The notes beneath the pieces are model-generated. The model saw nothing but the letters and a program-made list of their open reading frames with translations. It was not told the origin of the DNA and made no database searches. Both the position numbers and the translations under genes were made by a program. Below, piece by piece: positions 36,231 to 47,700 of a stretch of DNA of 64,000 nt. How positions within the stretch are numbered: the stretch's first letter is position 1; each line of letters opens with the position of its first letter. Source of the stretch: Bactericera cockerelli (Eukaryota > Arthropoda > Insecta > Hemiptera > Triozidae); the NCBI GenBank assembly GCA_024516035.1, contig CM044959.1, positions 28,732,605 through 28,796,604 on the forward strand, written 5' to 3'.

Positions 36231-36981
36231 ATATTTTAAAAAAAAAAAAATCATCATCAAAAAATGATATCAAAAACTAAAGTTACATCACTTTTCAGCC
36301 GCATGGAAATACATGGCATTGTATCAAAGAAATTCAAGTGGTTAGATTATTTTCAAGAGGGTCAGTGCAGTAAAATTAATGTATAATATGCTAAACCCAA
36401 GTATGTTGGGGATTATCAGAAAAGGAGTTGACCTGCAATACCCTAAACAATCTAGAATCACTGGCAGAATTAACCGAACTCTTGTTGTTTTTCCATTTGA
36501 CTCCATGTTCTATGTACTTCCATAAGGTCTAAATTTGACTTGACTTTTTTGTAGTTATTATTAACTTTTCTAGTACCCAACTTTAATAAGGTCTTCTTTC
36601 TATGAAGTATAAATTTCCGTACTGTTGGTTTTCTATCAGAACAAAAATGACCAACTATTAAAAATGTTTCTTTTGTTCAGTACAAAAACAAAAACCTAGA
36701 AAATTTTAACTACAAAAAAAATCAAGTCAATTTAGTGCATAAAGAAATAGTGGAGTCAAATAGAACAACAGCAAGTGTCTGGTGAATTCTGCCTGTGAGT
36801 GAATGATTAGAAATATGTAATACATAATATGTATATTACAATTATTACAAAATGAGCAAGAAATTGGCAAGAATATTATCAAAAAATCTAATTTTTTAAC
36901 CATTCAAGTATAATATTACTATTAACTTACATGAGTACGTTAGGCTCTCAAATGTAAATAAAATAAGAGCCACAAGTAGTT

Positions 36982-37290
36982 CCCCTGCCCGAGTGGTGTA
37001 ACGCGTTAGGCTTGCAGTCACGGTCACTTGGGTTCGAATCGCAGTGAAGTCGGATTTTTTCGGCACTGTACGTACTTTGAATGATCGAGATCAACTCATA
37101 CCTTGTGAGGAAAAATGAGTAGCTGCTTTGATGTGAGCAGTGACCAGTGACAGAAACATGGCCAAAAAAGCGCGGTAGCGCTCCGACCGGCCAAGTCAAG
37201 AGTGTGACCATGACAATAATAGAAAAGAAATTTAAAAGTCCCATTATTCTTAGCCACTAAAATTGTGATATAATAACACAAAGAGCACAC
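36982..37290 (+). mobile_element. GTCAC-family SINE, diverged head
   Basis: Head 'cctgcccgagtggtgtaacg ...GGGTTCGAATCGC', followed by the family body ('ccttgtgaggaaaaatgagt') and 3' end 'gatataataacacaaagagc'. The head differs enough to be a subfamily. Confidence 0.75.
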
Positions 37291-37671
37291 ATTTATGAAT
37301 AGCTGGTTAGTGATGATCAGAACGTTTATAATTATTATACATTAAAAAGAAACTCTCAAAACCCGATATTTCGATTATATTTCACAGAAACGTTTATAAA
37401 CAGGGAGGACACATACAACAAAGAAGGAATGCATTATGAAAACTGGGTGAACTAAGATTAAATGAGTATAAGTTATACTATCATCAACAACTTTCTCGTT
37501 ATAAAAGAAGATAAATATAAAAAGCAATATTTTTTAAATGTAAAAATATGTATACATCTCATCTATCTCAGGAATACATTTAAAATAAAATTAAAGTTAT
37601 TATGTATACTAAAATATTGCATGGCAAATATTAACAAAGCATAAAAAATTCAAAATGAATGAATATTATTA

Positions 37672-37677
37672 TTTATT
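37672..37677 (-). promoter_or_regulatory. Candidate ARAP poly(A) signal
   Basis: AATAAA on the minus strand, about 112 nt beyond the stop codon of the possible last exon (37789-37944). Confidence 0.4.
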
Positions 37678-37788
37678 AGGTAGAGTATTCAAATCAGAGG
37701 CGAACTCATACAAATTCCAAGAACTCAATCGAAACATAACATAATATCTAATCCACACTCACCTACATATAACTGTCAAATAAATTAA

Positions 37789-37944
37789 TTAAACTCGAAT
37801 ATTACGATGTACGTTGCTACAGTAAGTCAGGATTTGTTTTTCAATGAAATGCAAAAATTCATGCAAATCCACGTCGGAAGGATTCCTTAGTGAATTACCC
37901 ATGATGTATTGCTGTATGAATTGATCCATCAACTGTTTATAACA
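37789..37944 (-). CDS. Probable C-terminal exon of ARAP
   Basis: After a good acceptor (TGTGTTCTCAG) the minus strand is open for 51 codons to TAA, with protein-like composition: CYKQLMDQFIQQYIMGNSLR, then a stretch with DLHEFLHFIEKQI, ending NVHRNIRV. It needs phase 0. The upstream PH exon has a good donor (GAT|GTAAGC) but in phase 2, overlapping its own stop ATG-TAA; one extra G there would give phase 0. I do not recognise the peptide. Alternatively it belongs to another transcript. Confidence 0.45.
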   Translation of the reverse strand, partial: CYKQLMDQFIQQYIMGNSLRNPSDVDLHEFLHFIEKQILTYCSNVHRNIRV

Positions 37945-38015
37945 CTGAGAACACAACATATATGTGCTATCCGAAACTATGCTTATGAGCTTACATGGGT
38001 TAAATTCTGTCTAGC

Positions 38016-38691
38016 TTACATCAGGTTTGCCTTAGGCAAGAGATCCGAAGATCCATACTGTCCAAACAACATGGCAGCCATCCACTTGGTCTGCTCCTCT
38101 TTGGTGCACCCCGCGAGCGTGTACCCAAACCAAGGCGTCTCCTTGCACCGCTTGGTCTTGTGGCGAGGAATGAATGTGAGCGACCAGCGAGTGTGGGGAT
38201 CCCGCTTCTTCTCGAAGCCTTGGTACCAGATGATATCTTCGATTTTCCACTCGCCCAACTTAATTGAACCCTGTGAGGAGAGAAATGTTGAGTAAGAGAA
38301 AAATTCATGCACTGGGTGGAATTCGAACCAACGGATTCCTACTCTATCTATCTGCATTACTAGACTAGCGCGTTAACCACTTGGCAGTGCACTTTAGGAA
38401 TGGCGTGATGAAGTCTTCATTTTTTTTATTTATTTTATTATTTATTAAATATTTTATTGTACATAAATATTCATGTTTGAATGTATACAACGTCATTTTC
38501 TTACAAACTATTTTAAATACTAGAAACTATAATCTAATTCATAGAGTATACAATAGAAAGGGCCTAGACCTGTGAAACATAATAAAGATTTATTCTTAAG
38601 GAAAGAGATTTAGCTATAAGGAGGATGAAGATATTATATGTTAGTATTGGTCACGAGGTATTACGAGTAAGAAACAGAAAAAGGTGGGACA

Positions 38692-38749
<58 letters not shown>

Positions 38750-41700
38750 GCCTTCTTACAGTCGGGACAGAGATTCCTCACACTCCTTCATACTGTAGGG
38801 TACGGCATCCAAAAGCTCGGCTTTTAGATAATCCCTCATTTGTGTTTGAGACATTTGTTTGACATATTGAGGTAGAAGATTAAATAGTTTCACGCCTACA
38901 GTAATGAATGATTTTTTTTGAAGTTTGGCCCTTGGCACTATGATATTGCTTTTATGTCGTGTGTTGTGGTTGTGTTGATCTTGGTGTTTAGGCAGTTGCT
39001 CTGATATTTTATGGATGGCCAGACAAAGTTCTAAAGTGAGCTGTGCATAAAACGTGAGAATCCTGTGAGTCCTGAAGAAAGGTTTGCAGGAGGTGGTTCT
39101 GGATAAAGCGAACACAGCTCTCACAGCTCGTTTCTGGAGGAGAAGAATATCCTGAGTACCCACAGCCAGCCCCCAAAACAATATGGCATAGCTTAGAATG
39201 CTGTGGAAGTAGGCGAAGTATGAGGTTAGAGCAGTTAGGGAATCAACGTTACTACGCACTGACTTGAGAGCAAATACTGCGGATGCAAGTTTAGAAGAAA
39301 GAGCTTGAAGGTGAGACTTCCACTGCAATTTTTTGTCAAGCACCAAACCCAGAAACTTCACCTCGTCTGTTGGTTGGATAACCAAACCCGAGGCCCTGAG
39401 TGGGTAAAGAGAAGAAGAAGTGTCAGAGCCAAAGTATATGTAATTAGTTTTGGATGAGTTTAGGTGGAGTTTATTGGCTCTAAACCATGTACAAACATCC
39501 GTCATTACTTTGGCGCAGTTGCTCATAGCATCAACATAGTTGGGTCCAGAGACAAGGATGGTAGTGTCATCTGCAAATAACGTAAATTTGGCAAATGAGC
39601 TAGTCAGAACCAAGTCATTCACATAAATCAAGAAAAGAAGTGGCCCCAAGACAGATCCCTGCGGAACGCCTGCCTTGACCTTGAGAGCATCTGACAATAC
39701 ATTTCCCTTACTTCCATGCAGAACTGTAGGGATCTTGACCCTCTGCGACCTATCTCCAAGGTATGACTGAAACCAACTCAGAGAATCATTAGAAACTCCA
39801 TAGAAGGGCAACTTAGCTAATAGTATTTTATGATTTACACAGTCAAAAGCCTTGGAAAGGTCGCAGAAAACACCCACAGCATGCTTTCCAGAGGAAAGAG
39901 ATAATAAAGAAGAAGAAGAAGGGGATGACGATGGTAATGATGATGAAATGGACTCCAGCTGACGAAAAAATGAAGACACAGCATCAGACGTAGACTTCCC
40001 GTTTCTGAAACCAAACTGGTGTTCACTCAGAAGCTTGAAATGTTCTAAGTAGTTAGTCAGTCTTAAAGCTACTATTTTCTCCAAAATTTTGGAGAAGCTG
40101 GTGAGAAGAGAAATTGGTCGAAAATTATTTACCTCGTCTTGTGGACCTTTTTTGTGAATGGGAACAACAACTGACTGTTTGAAGAGAGTGGGAAACGTGT
40201 GAGTTCGAAAAGAAGTGCTGAAGATAATACTGAGAGGCTCGGCAATGATAGAGGCCACCTTTTTTATTAAGGTCATTGGGATATCATCGACACCACTAGA
40301 TGATTTACCAAGACATAGACTAATAACCTTAGTTATCTCAACAGGTGAGCAAGGAAAGAGAATAAAGTCCTCGGAAGGCGAGGGAAATCCATTGAGGTAA
40401 GTAAGAGGGTTCATAGAATCGGAATAGTTAATAGCTGCTGGAGAAGAGTGAGTAGCGCTTGATGTAAAAGAGTGAGAATGAAGTGGTGTGGGAGGGTGAG
40501 AAATATTTGATGTAGATGAGAGAGAAGATGGGTGAGAAGCATTTGATACAGAAAAGTTGACGGTTGAGTGAGAAATGTTTGATGGAGAAGCGTGAGGGAA
40601 TGAGTGAGAAACGTTTGGTGCAGTAGAGTGTACAGGAGAGTGATTTGCTGAATGAAAAATGTTAGATGTAGAAGATTGAGATGATGAGTGAGAAACGTTT
40701 GATGCAGAAAAGTGAGTGATTCGTTGAGGGAAGTTTGTTGCAGTAAAGTGAGGATCATTTGATGCAGAAGACTGAGCGGCTGAGTGAGAGATGTAGAATG
40801 CAGGAGAATTGATGACTGACTGAGAAACATTTGAAGCAGAAGATTCTGGATTTGTGTTGGCTACATTGATCCAAAATTCATTGAAAACAGTAGCAACGGA
40901 TTTAGGCTCATTAACTTCTCTGTCTCCCTGCTTAAGCTTATACTGGGCATGAATTCTTCTATTGTTTTTCGAGAGACCCTTGACAACATTCCAGATGACA
41001 CGGCTCTTCTTGTGTTTAGGAGCTTTCTTAATAGATTGAAGGGTATGGTTACTTTTGGCCTGCTTTATGACTCTTGCAAGAATTCTGCAGTATATCTTGT
41101 ATTGAGAGCGTGTAGAGGGACTGGGAGAATTACGATAAGATTCGAACAAGATACGTTTGTGGCTGCAAGATATCGCAATGCCTTTCGAGATCCATGGCTT
41201 TCTCTTTGGACCACCAACAGAGATAACTTTATATGGAAATGCTTGGTTGAATAGTTGAAGGAACAAGCCATAAAAGCAATTCACCTGGTCGTCAACATGA
41301 TCAAAAGTTAATAAGGGAGAAAAGTCGACAAGACCAAGAGAATCAACAAAAGAGGTGATCTGGCGAGGCGAGTAACTTCTAGCATAAACTTTCTCAGTGC
41401 GATGAATCTTTGTCTGGAATGAGATGACCTGTGCATATTGATGATCGCTTAAGCCACTGAAATGGTTCACCTCATTGTTGGAGATTAACTTAGTAGAAAA
41501 GTTCACAAGGACATTATCAATACAGGTGCTTACGGTATCACAGTATCGAGTTGCACTATGTACGCATGTTTTAATATTGTAGAGATTTAGTAGAGTGCGA
41601 AGCCTGGATCTGACTGGAGATGAAACCAGCAAATTTATGTTGAAATCACCGCAGATAGTAAGATAGCGAAAATTAGCAAGTTTCTCAAGGATTTCATCAA

Positions 41701-44700
41701 GCTTATTGAAGAAAACGTCAATATTGGATGACTTGTTATTTGAGCGATAGAGGCAAAGCAACACCACCTCACGACTACTCGAGACAGCAGCCGCATATTC
41801 AAGACTGAATTCCTCAGGGTCCACTTCCAATGCTAGAGGTATGAAGTCCAGTGAATCCTTCGCAAAAATAGATACACCCCCTCGCTCGCGTGTAGGTCGG
41901 AAATAACTAGCAACATTTACATAGCCTGGAATATTTACACCTGGTGCGCATTTAGGAGTCAACCAAGTTTCTGAAAAGCAGAGAATGTCTGGATAAAGTA
42001 AGTGTTGTTTTTGAAGAGTTGTAAGAAAGGTTTCAACTAATGGGATTTTATTACGAAGACTCTGAATATTTTGGTGCAAAATGGTGATTGAATCAGATGT
42101 GGAGGAGTTTTGAGTGATACTTTTTGGAATAGGGGGTAAGAAATTTGGTACTGGGTATGTAGGAGATGAGAGGGTATTACTATTATTATTAGTCTTATTA
42201 CTATTAGATCTATAAGTTGAGTATGATGAATGTGTGAGTGATTCAGTGGAGAGAGAGGATATGTTAGAGTAAGTGTTTATGTGAGAAGACGTGTACTGTG
42301 TGGTGTATGGGCCAGCAATATTGTAGTGTGCTGATACAGTGGAGTAACATGGGTAAAAGGGAGTAGCATACGCTGACAGTGTACTTCCACCTGTGCCCAC
42401 ACCACTTACTCCCGTAGGAATGAAGGGAGTAGCAAATGGAGAAAGAGACGAATTAGGACCGAAAAAAACTGGCTCCTTCCATTTGTAGAGCTGAAAGTTT
42501 CATCCAGTTCAGAGACATCTTGGTTTTGATTAGCATCAACAATATTAACTTCTGTAATATGGGTGTTATCTCGAGGTCCAGGACTTTGGTAGAGTGAAAC
42601 ATTAGAATCATTTAGTGAAACATTAAGGCTTGAAGGGCACGTCACATTGGCTAGAGAGGGAAGGTCATGTGCTAAAGAGAGTTCAAATAATTCAGAAATT
42701 TCTACATTATTACTTGAAAAAATATTTCTAGGTACAGCCTTAACTGAAGGTACATGGTAATAGGGTAAGTTTGAGTTCACAGAGTTTGACAAGATAACTT
42801 TCATAAGAGTATTACATAAAACGTTTTTCCCCCTAGTATTAAGGTGAAGACCATGGTAAGTATACATTGTGCGAGACAGAACCAAATTAGAGTTAAACAG
42901 ATAAAATTTGTAAATATGACTTAAATGTAAAAGAGATAGGTTGGTAGCAAAGATATTAGTATTAAAGCTACTAGTCTGGAACATGTAGGGGATACTTGAG
43001 ATAATAACTCTCGTTCTAGAAAATAAATGTTTTACTCCATAGAATATTTCATTCAATAGTTGAGGGTGTAGGTATGGAATGTCGTTTGTTCCAGCTAAGA
43101 TTATAACAGTATCAGTTTTGCTTAGTGTCTCGGTTTGAGATTCAAGACCTTGGACAACCTGAGCAAACTTAGCGCCAGGGTAGGTGTTGCATATTACATG
43201 ATGGTTAGGTAGTAGGTTCTGCAGCAAAGCACCAAAGCCACGGGTCATGCTATCACCGAGTACAAGCACACGATGTCGTTGTATCACATCCCGCTCATCA
43301 GCTGCAGCAGTCTCAGCAACAGGTACGGTGAGGTGATCAGCAGTGTCAGCATTAGAGAGTGCAACCGTATGAGCAAGATGAGGCACAGTATCAGGAGGGC
43401 AGGCAGATCTTATCTCGCGAGAATCGACATTATCATCATCAGCAGGACGGGAAGCACAAGGACCACAGTTTTGAGTGTGATGAGCTAGTTGGTTCGCTAG
43501 ATCGCTGTACAATCCCTTCACATGCTCGAGTTCATTCCGCAAGCTATCGATTTGTTCCAAGAGATTTGCGTTTTCTTTCCTCAACCAGGTGACATCATTT
43601 GTAAGTTTCTTCGGTTCATCAGAGGAGATACCAGGGATGTATTGAGAGGTGTGAGGGGTGTAAACATAGGGCCTACTTGAAGTAGAGTTTGGCAAGTTTG
43701 AGCTGCTATTCTCATAATGCGCCTTCAGAGCAGTGACCCTGGTAGTGGAGACGGGAGTATCAGACTTTGGGTTGGGGGCACCATGAGCAGCTTGGCTAGA
43801 TGTAGGGTCTTTTGATGGCGAATTCTGTGTGGTAGTGGTACTTATTTTTGATATTGCTCCAGATTTCTTTGTTGAATTTTTTGTCACTGCTGATGATTTG
43901 GCTGCAGGTTTGGTCTCTGATGTAGGCTTTTTCGGTGCCTTGGGTTTTTGTTTAGGTTTGATGGGCATTTTAGGTTCTTTAGCAGGTTTGCTGGTTCTAT
44001 TTTTTACAGAAGAAATTGACGCTAGCGAGGATGGAGATAACTTTGGACTCCCCAAGATACCAGCCCTGTCAGCATGAGCCCTAGAGATCGTTCTAGTAAT
44101 CATCGTGTCGATGTACCTACAATGAACTCCAAAGCATTCAGTACTATCAACAGATGGGACTGCCCAGTAGTAGTATTAGTATGAGGGTGTTTGTACAGTA
44201 GTTGTTATTATCACTATGGTGCGGGCTATAGGTTCTCTTGGGAATGAGGAAAAAATGACAAATTTATTTGGACAAGTTTTGAGAATGAAAACTGTTAGAG
44301 ATATTTTAAAGGCGAAAAAAACACACAAATAGTTCAGATGTTAACGATTAAAAATCACATATCGATAGAGAAAATTTCACAGATAATGCAGTCAAAAGTA
44401 AAAAATATTAAAACGTACAAAAAGGAACAGAAATAACGTGAAACATAAAATAGAGAATCAAAAAGAAATTATTTAAATTTTAAACAAAGTCGAAGTATTA
44501 ACGATACGAATCTATTATTTGTGTTAAAATTATTTTAATTATTATTATTGAATTAAATACTCCTTAGTGGAAGGTAACCACCAGGCGAGGTTCATGCTCA
44601 AAGCATTTTCTACCACCTAACCCTCAGAGTCTTATTATTATGTGGTCACAAACTCAAATTAATGAGGAAAAATTCATGCACTGGGTGGGATTCGAACCAA

Positions 44701-47700
44701 CGGATCCCTACTCTATCTATCTGCATTACTAGACCAGCGCGTTAACCACTTGACTACAAGTGCACTTTGGGAAACTTATAGTCCAGCAACTTCTAAGTGA
44801 ACTATTTGTATAATTTAGTTGACCAAAAAATGATCCACGACAACAAATAAGGAATAAAAATAATTAAGTTTTGAAAATAAATTTTATTCAAAAAATGCTA
44901 GCTATCAAACTCTAACACAGATGAGAGTCATTCCTGTTAGGTTCATTTACCTTTTTGTCTTTGTAGTAACACAATCTGGATTGACTGAATTCAAATAGGA
45001 AAGACTTAAAAGATTTGGATTTACGATCTGCAAATTTCAAATCACCACACACTGCTTGAGGCTGCTTGAACTGAAACAAATATAGTAAGTAACGCATTAA
45101 AATGTATGTACAGGTTCTTCGAATCTCTTTCGTAAGCTTTGTTGATCTCAGGATATTAGAGTTTAAACTGAAGTTTAAGCGGCCTGGTAGAATCCGGAAG
45201 TCAGTTATTAAGATATTTCAAATCTTAAGCTAAATAATTCGTTTATTTCTCCCAAAATATTAGTTAGAACTTTGTGAAATTAAAAGCAGACTCCGTATTT
45301 TCATAATATCTAATCATGAGGACTATAATCAGATAGCGACAATGGCACGTTTAATACACCAGTTTTCCTCATTGAGTCACTGAAGTTAAGCAACCATTCA
45401 AATTCGAACCTTCGTGATACTGGCTATTCCCTGCCCCTCTCAGGCTGGGTGAGGGTTATTTGAGTAGCTGGTTTGTGAGTTTCCAGCTATTGGAGGGTAA
45501 ATCTCCCGTCGATGACCATTCATTTGAACGCGACTTTAAACACAGTGGGTTGGGTGGAAGAGATTGCCATAGGCAATAACCCTGCCCTTTAGTTAGGAGA
45601 TATGTTTCTATATATTTTTCTTTTCTTTTTCATTTTTATTGTATATATTGATTCCATAATGTCCATTTATATCTAATACTCGTAAAGTGTTGAATAATAA
45701 TAATAATAAAATAACACAAAAAAGACAAAAAAAAGAAGTAAAAAGAGTAATATTTTTCACCTTAGTTATCTATCACTGTACACTGTACACTCGCATACAG
45801 CTTTATTGAGAATTTCAGGGCTAACATTGTACCCTGAAATTCTCAATAAAGTACAATAGATATTGTACTTCAAGGGGATTGTAATGAAAAAACTGTAGAA
45901 TGAAATTAAATACATTCATAAAAAAGTAAAAAAAAAAAACATGATTTGCGTGAAGGGCAGTGAAATTATAGCCGAACTCACCATCGGGGATATCTCGTTG
46001 CGCCACTCGTGGTTGGAGGCGAGCACCAGTGCGTTGTCTCGCCTGTCCCCCTCGTCCCAGTACCCCCACTCCAGCACCACCCCCAGCACCCGCTCCCTGT
46101 GGTGGAGGCTGCGGCTCAGGTCGCCTCCACACACCACCTCCATGAGGCAGAGCTCGTGCGAGGGGGCGGGGGGATCGAGCCGGGAGCACAACTCCTGACA
46201 CACCTGACCCGCCTCCTTGTTAGGATCAAGCTGAAAGCGTTATTTTAATAATATTAACGCCATGACTTTCGAAAATTTCAAATACATGAAATCGGAAGTA
46301 TTGTGTCCGTTTCTGTAAAGAAAAATTTTGCTCCCATTTCAATTTTTTTCATATTTCTGGACGTTTCATAACCTACTAAGCAACTTTGGCTTTGTGTCAG
46401 TCTGTCGGTTCGTCGGTCAAAAGTATTCCTTGTAACGCGCAAATCTCAGAAACTACTGAACAGATTTCGACGAAATTTTGTACACATATATGAGACGTTC
46501 TGTAGATGGTCCCATTTTAAATTAATCAACTTCGCACTAGCGGTTCTTGGTGATAGAGACCATGCGCCTGACCAATAACTTTTTACTTATACGATTACGT
46601 ATATCTCGTGAACGGTAGACCCGATTTTGATGAAATTGTGTAATTTATATGCGTATTAGCGTTTTACATTTTTTTAAAAATAAATTTTGATTGAGCTCTG
46701 ATAATTAAGAAAATCCGAAATTTTGAACAAAAAAGTCAAAAAATAAGGTCTACGACTTGCCGATACAGAATTTTTTGTAGAATCTAGAATGTAGAAAAAA
46801 TGGTATTCTACCATATAAAACAAATTTATAGTCCCTCTAACATTTTTGGCCTTAGGCCGTCACCGTGGCAGAGTGAGTTAGCGCGCTTTGCATTGCACGC
46901 ACGGTGACCTGGGTTCGATTCCCAGCGGGGCAGGAATTTTTCTGCTCTGTACTTGGATGTTCGGGGTCCACTCATACCTCGTGAGGAAAAATGAGTAGTT
47001 ACTTGTATGCGTAACGACCAGTGGCGGCATTACCAGAGTAAAAAGAAATTAATGTAATAGAATAATTCGACATGTAAAGGAGGCTCTTAGTAATGCTGCG
47101 CTACCCACAAAAATTGTGAAGAGGCCTTGTGCTTCACCACAAAGAAATTCGTACATAAAACAAATTTGAAGAGAATCGGTTTAAAACTTTAGTAAATACA
47201 AGTGATTCAGTAAAAAATCTCCGAATCTGGCGATAATAAAGAAAATTTTGATTACCATTCACGAGGAAGTATTGTGTCCATAATTGGCAGTGAATTTTTT
47301 CACGGACAGAAAAATAGACCATTACCTTTTTGTTTATTAAAATAATAATAATAATGGTGTGGCCCAGAAGGCACTCAATGAAATATACATAATGATTGAA
47401 ACAGCCATTGAAGCGAAAACCACTAAATAAATCACATTTTGATGTTCTGAAACTGAATTTATCGGCACATAATATCATCCATTATCCGACACTAATCAAA
47501 TCACCCTCGTGCGGGCTAATCTATGGTTTATAGTCAAAGCGTTTTTCCAGCTAACTGCTAGCAAATGAGGCTGGGGAAAATTTTACTGCAGTATTTCCTT
47601 ACTATACGCCCGCATCTCGGTCGTGATATGACCATGAATTTGCAAGCGATGTTAAAAAAAGCCCGCATCCAAACGAAAATGATTTATAAACCAGCCGGTA

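Larger units (their letters stand above)
33820..37671. other. Hikeshi-ARAP intergenic, repeats only
   Basis: T19 and A13 tracts at 33828-33863. A tRNA-like fragment (minus) at about 34190-34260. An unclassified repeat at 34810-34960. Long AT-rich stretches with no coding exon that I can support. Confidence 0.4.
38421..44539 (-). mobile_element. Near-intact CR1/jockey-type LINE
   Basis: Two long ORFs on the minus strand (ORF1 44103-42406, ORF2 42400-38756), preceded by a 5' region of up to about 430 bp and followed by a 3' region that probably ends at the A-rich AATAAA-type tail near 38421-38460. It lies in the last large ARAP intron, same orientation as the gene. An esterase ORF1 plus APE-type endonuclease and RT in ORF2 is the arrangement described for the CR1 clade. 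Both outer limits are approximate; I found no clear target-site duplication. Confidence 0.9.

Noticed and set aside
40411..40830. 139-codon open frame on the minus strand
   Set aside because: It is another frame of the Ser-rich minisatellite inside LINE ORF2; Leu/His/Thr repeats are the shifted reading of the same repeat.
42455..42470. Canonical -1 slippery heptamer in the LINE overlap
   Set aside because: In the ORF1 frame the T7 run is preceded by G (CAG TTT TTT TCG), so it is not a strict X XXY YYZ site; kept only as a possibility in the ORF2-start finding.
43829..44077. Plus-strand open frame over LINE ORF1
   Set aside because: It is antisense to the well-supported ORF1 with esterase motifs.
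46859..46930. Apparent tRNA gene (box A and box B clear)
   Set aside because: Same head plus body recurs at 17413, 21171 and 49346; no matching acceptor 3' strand after box B.
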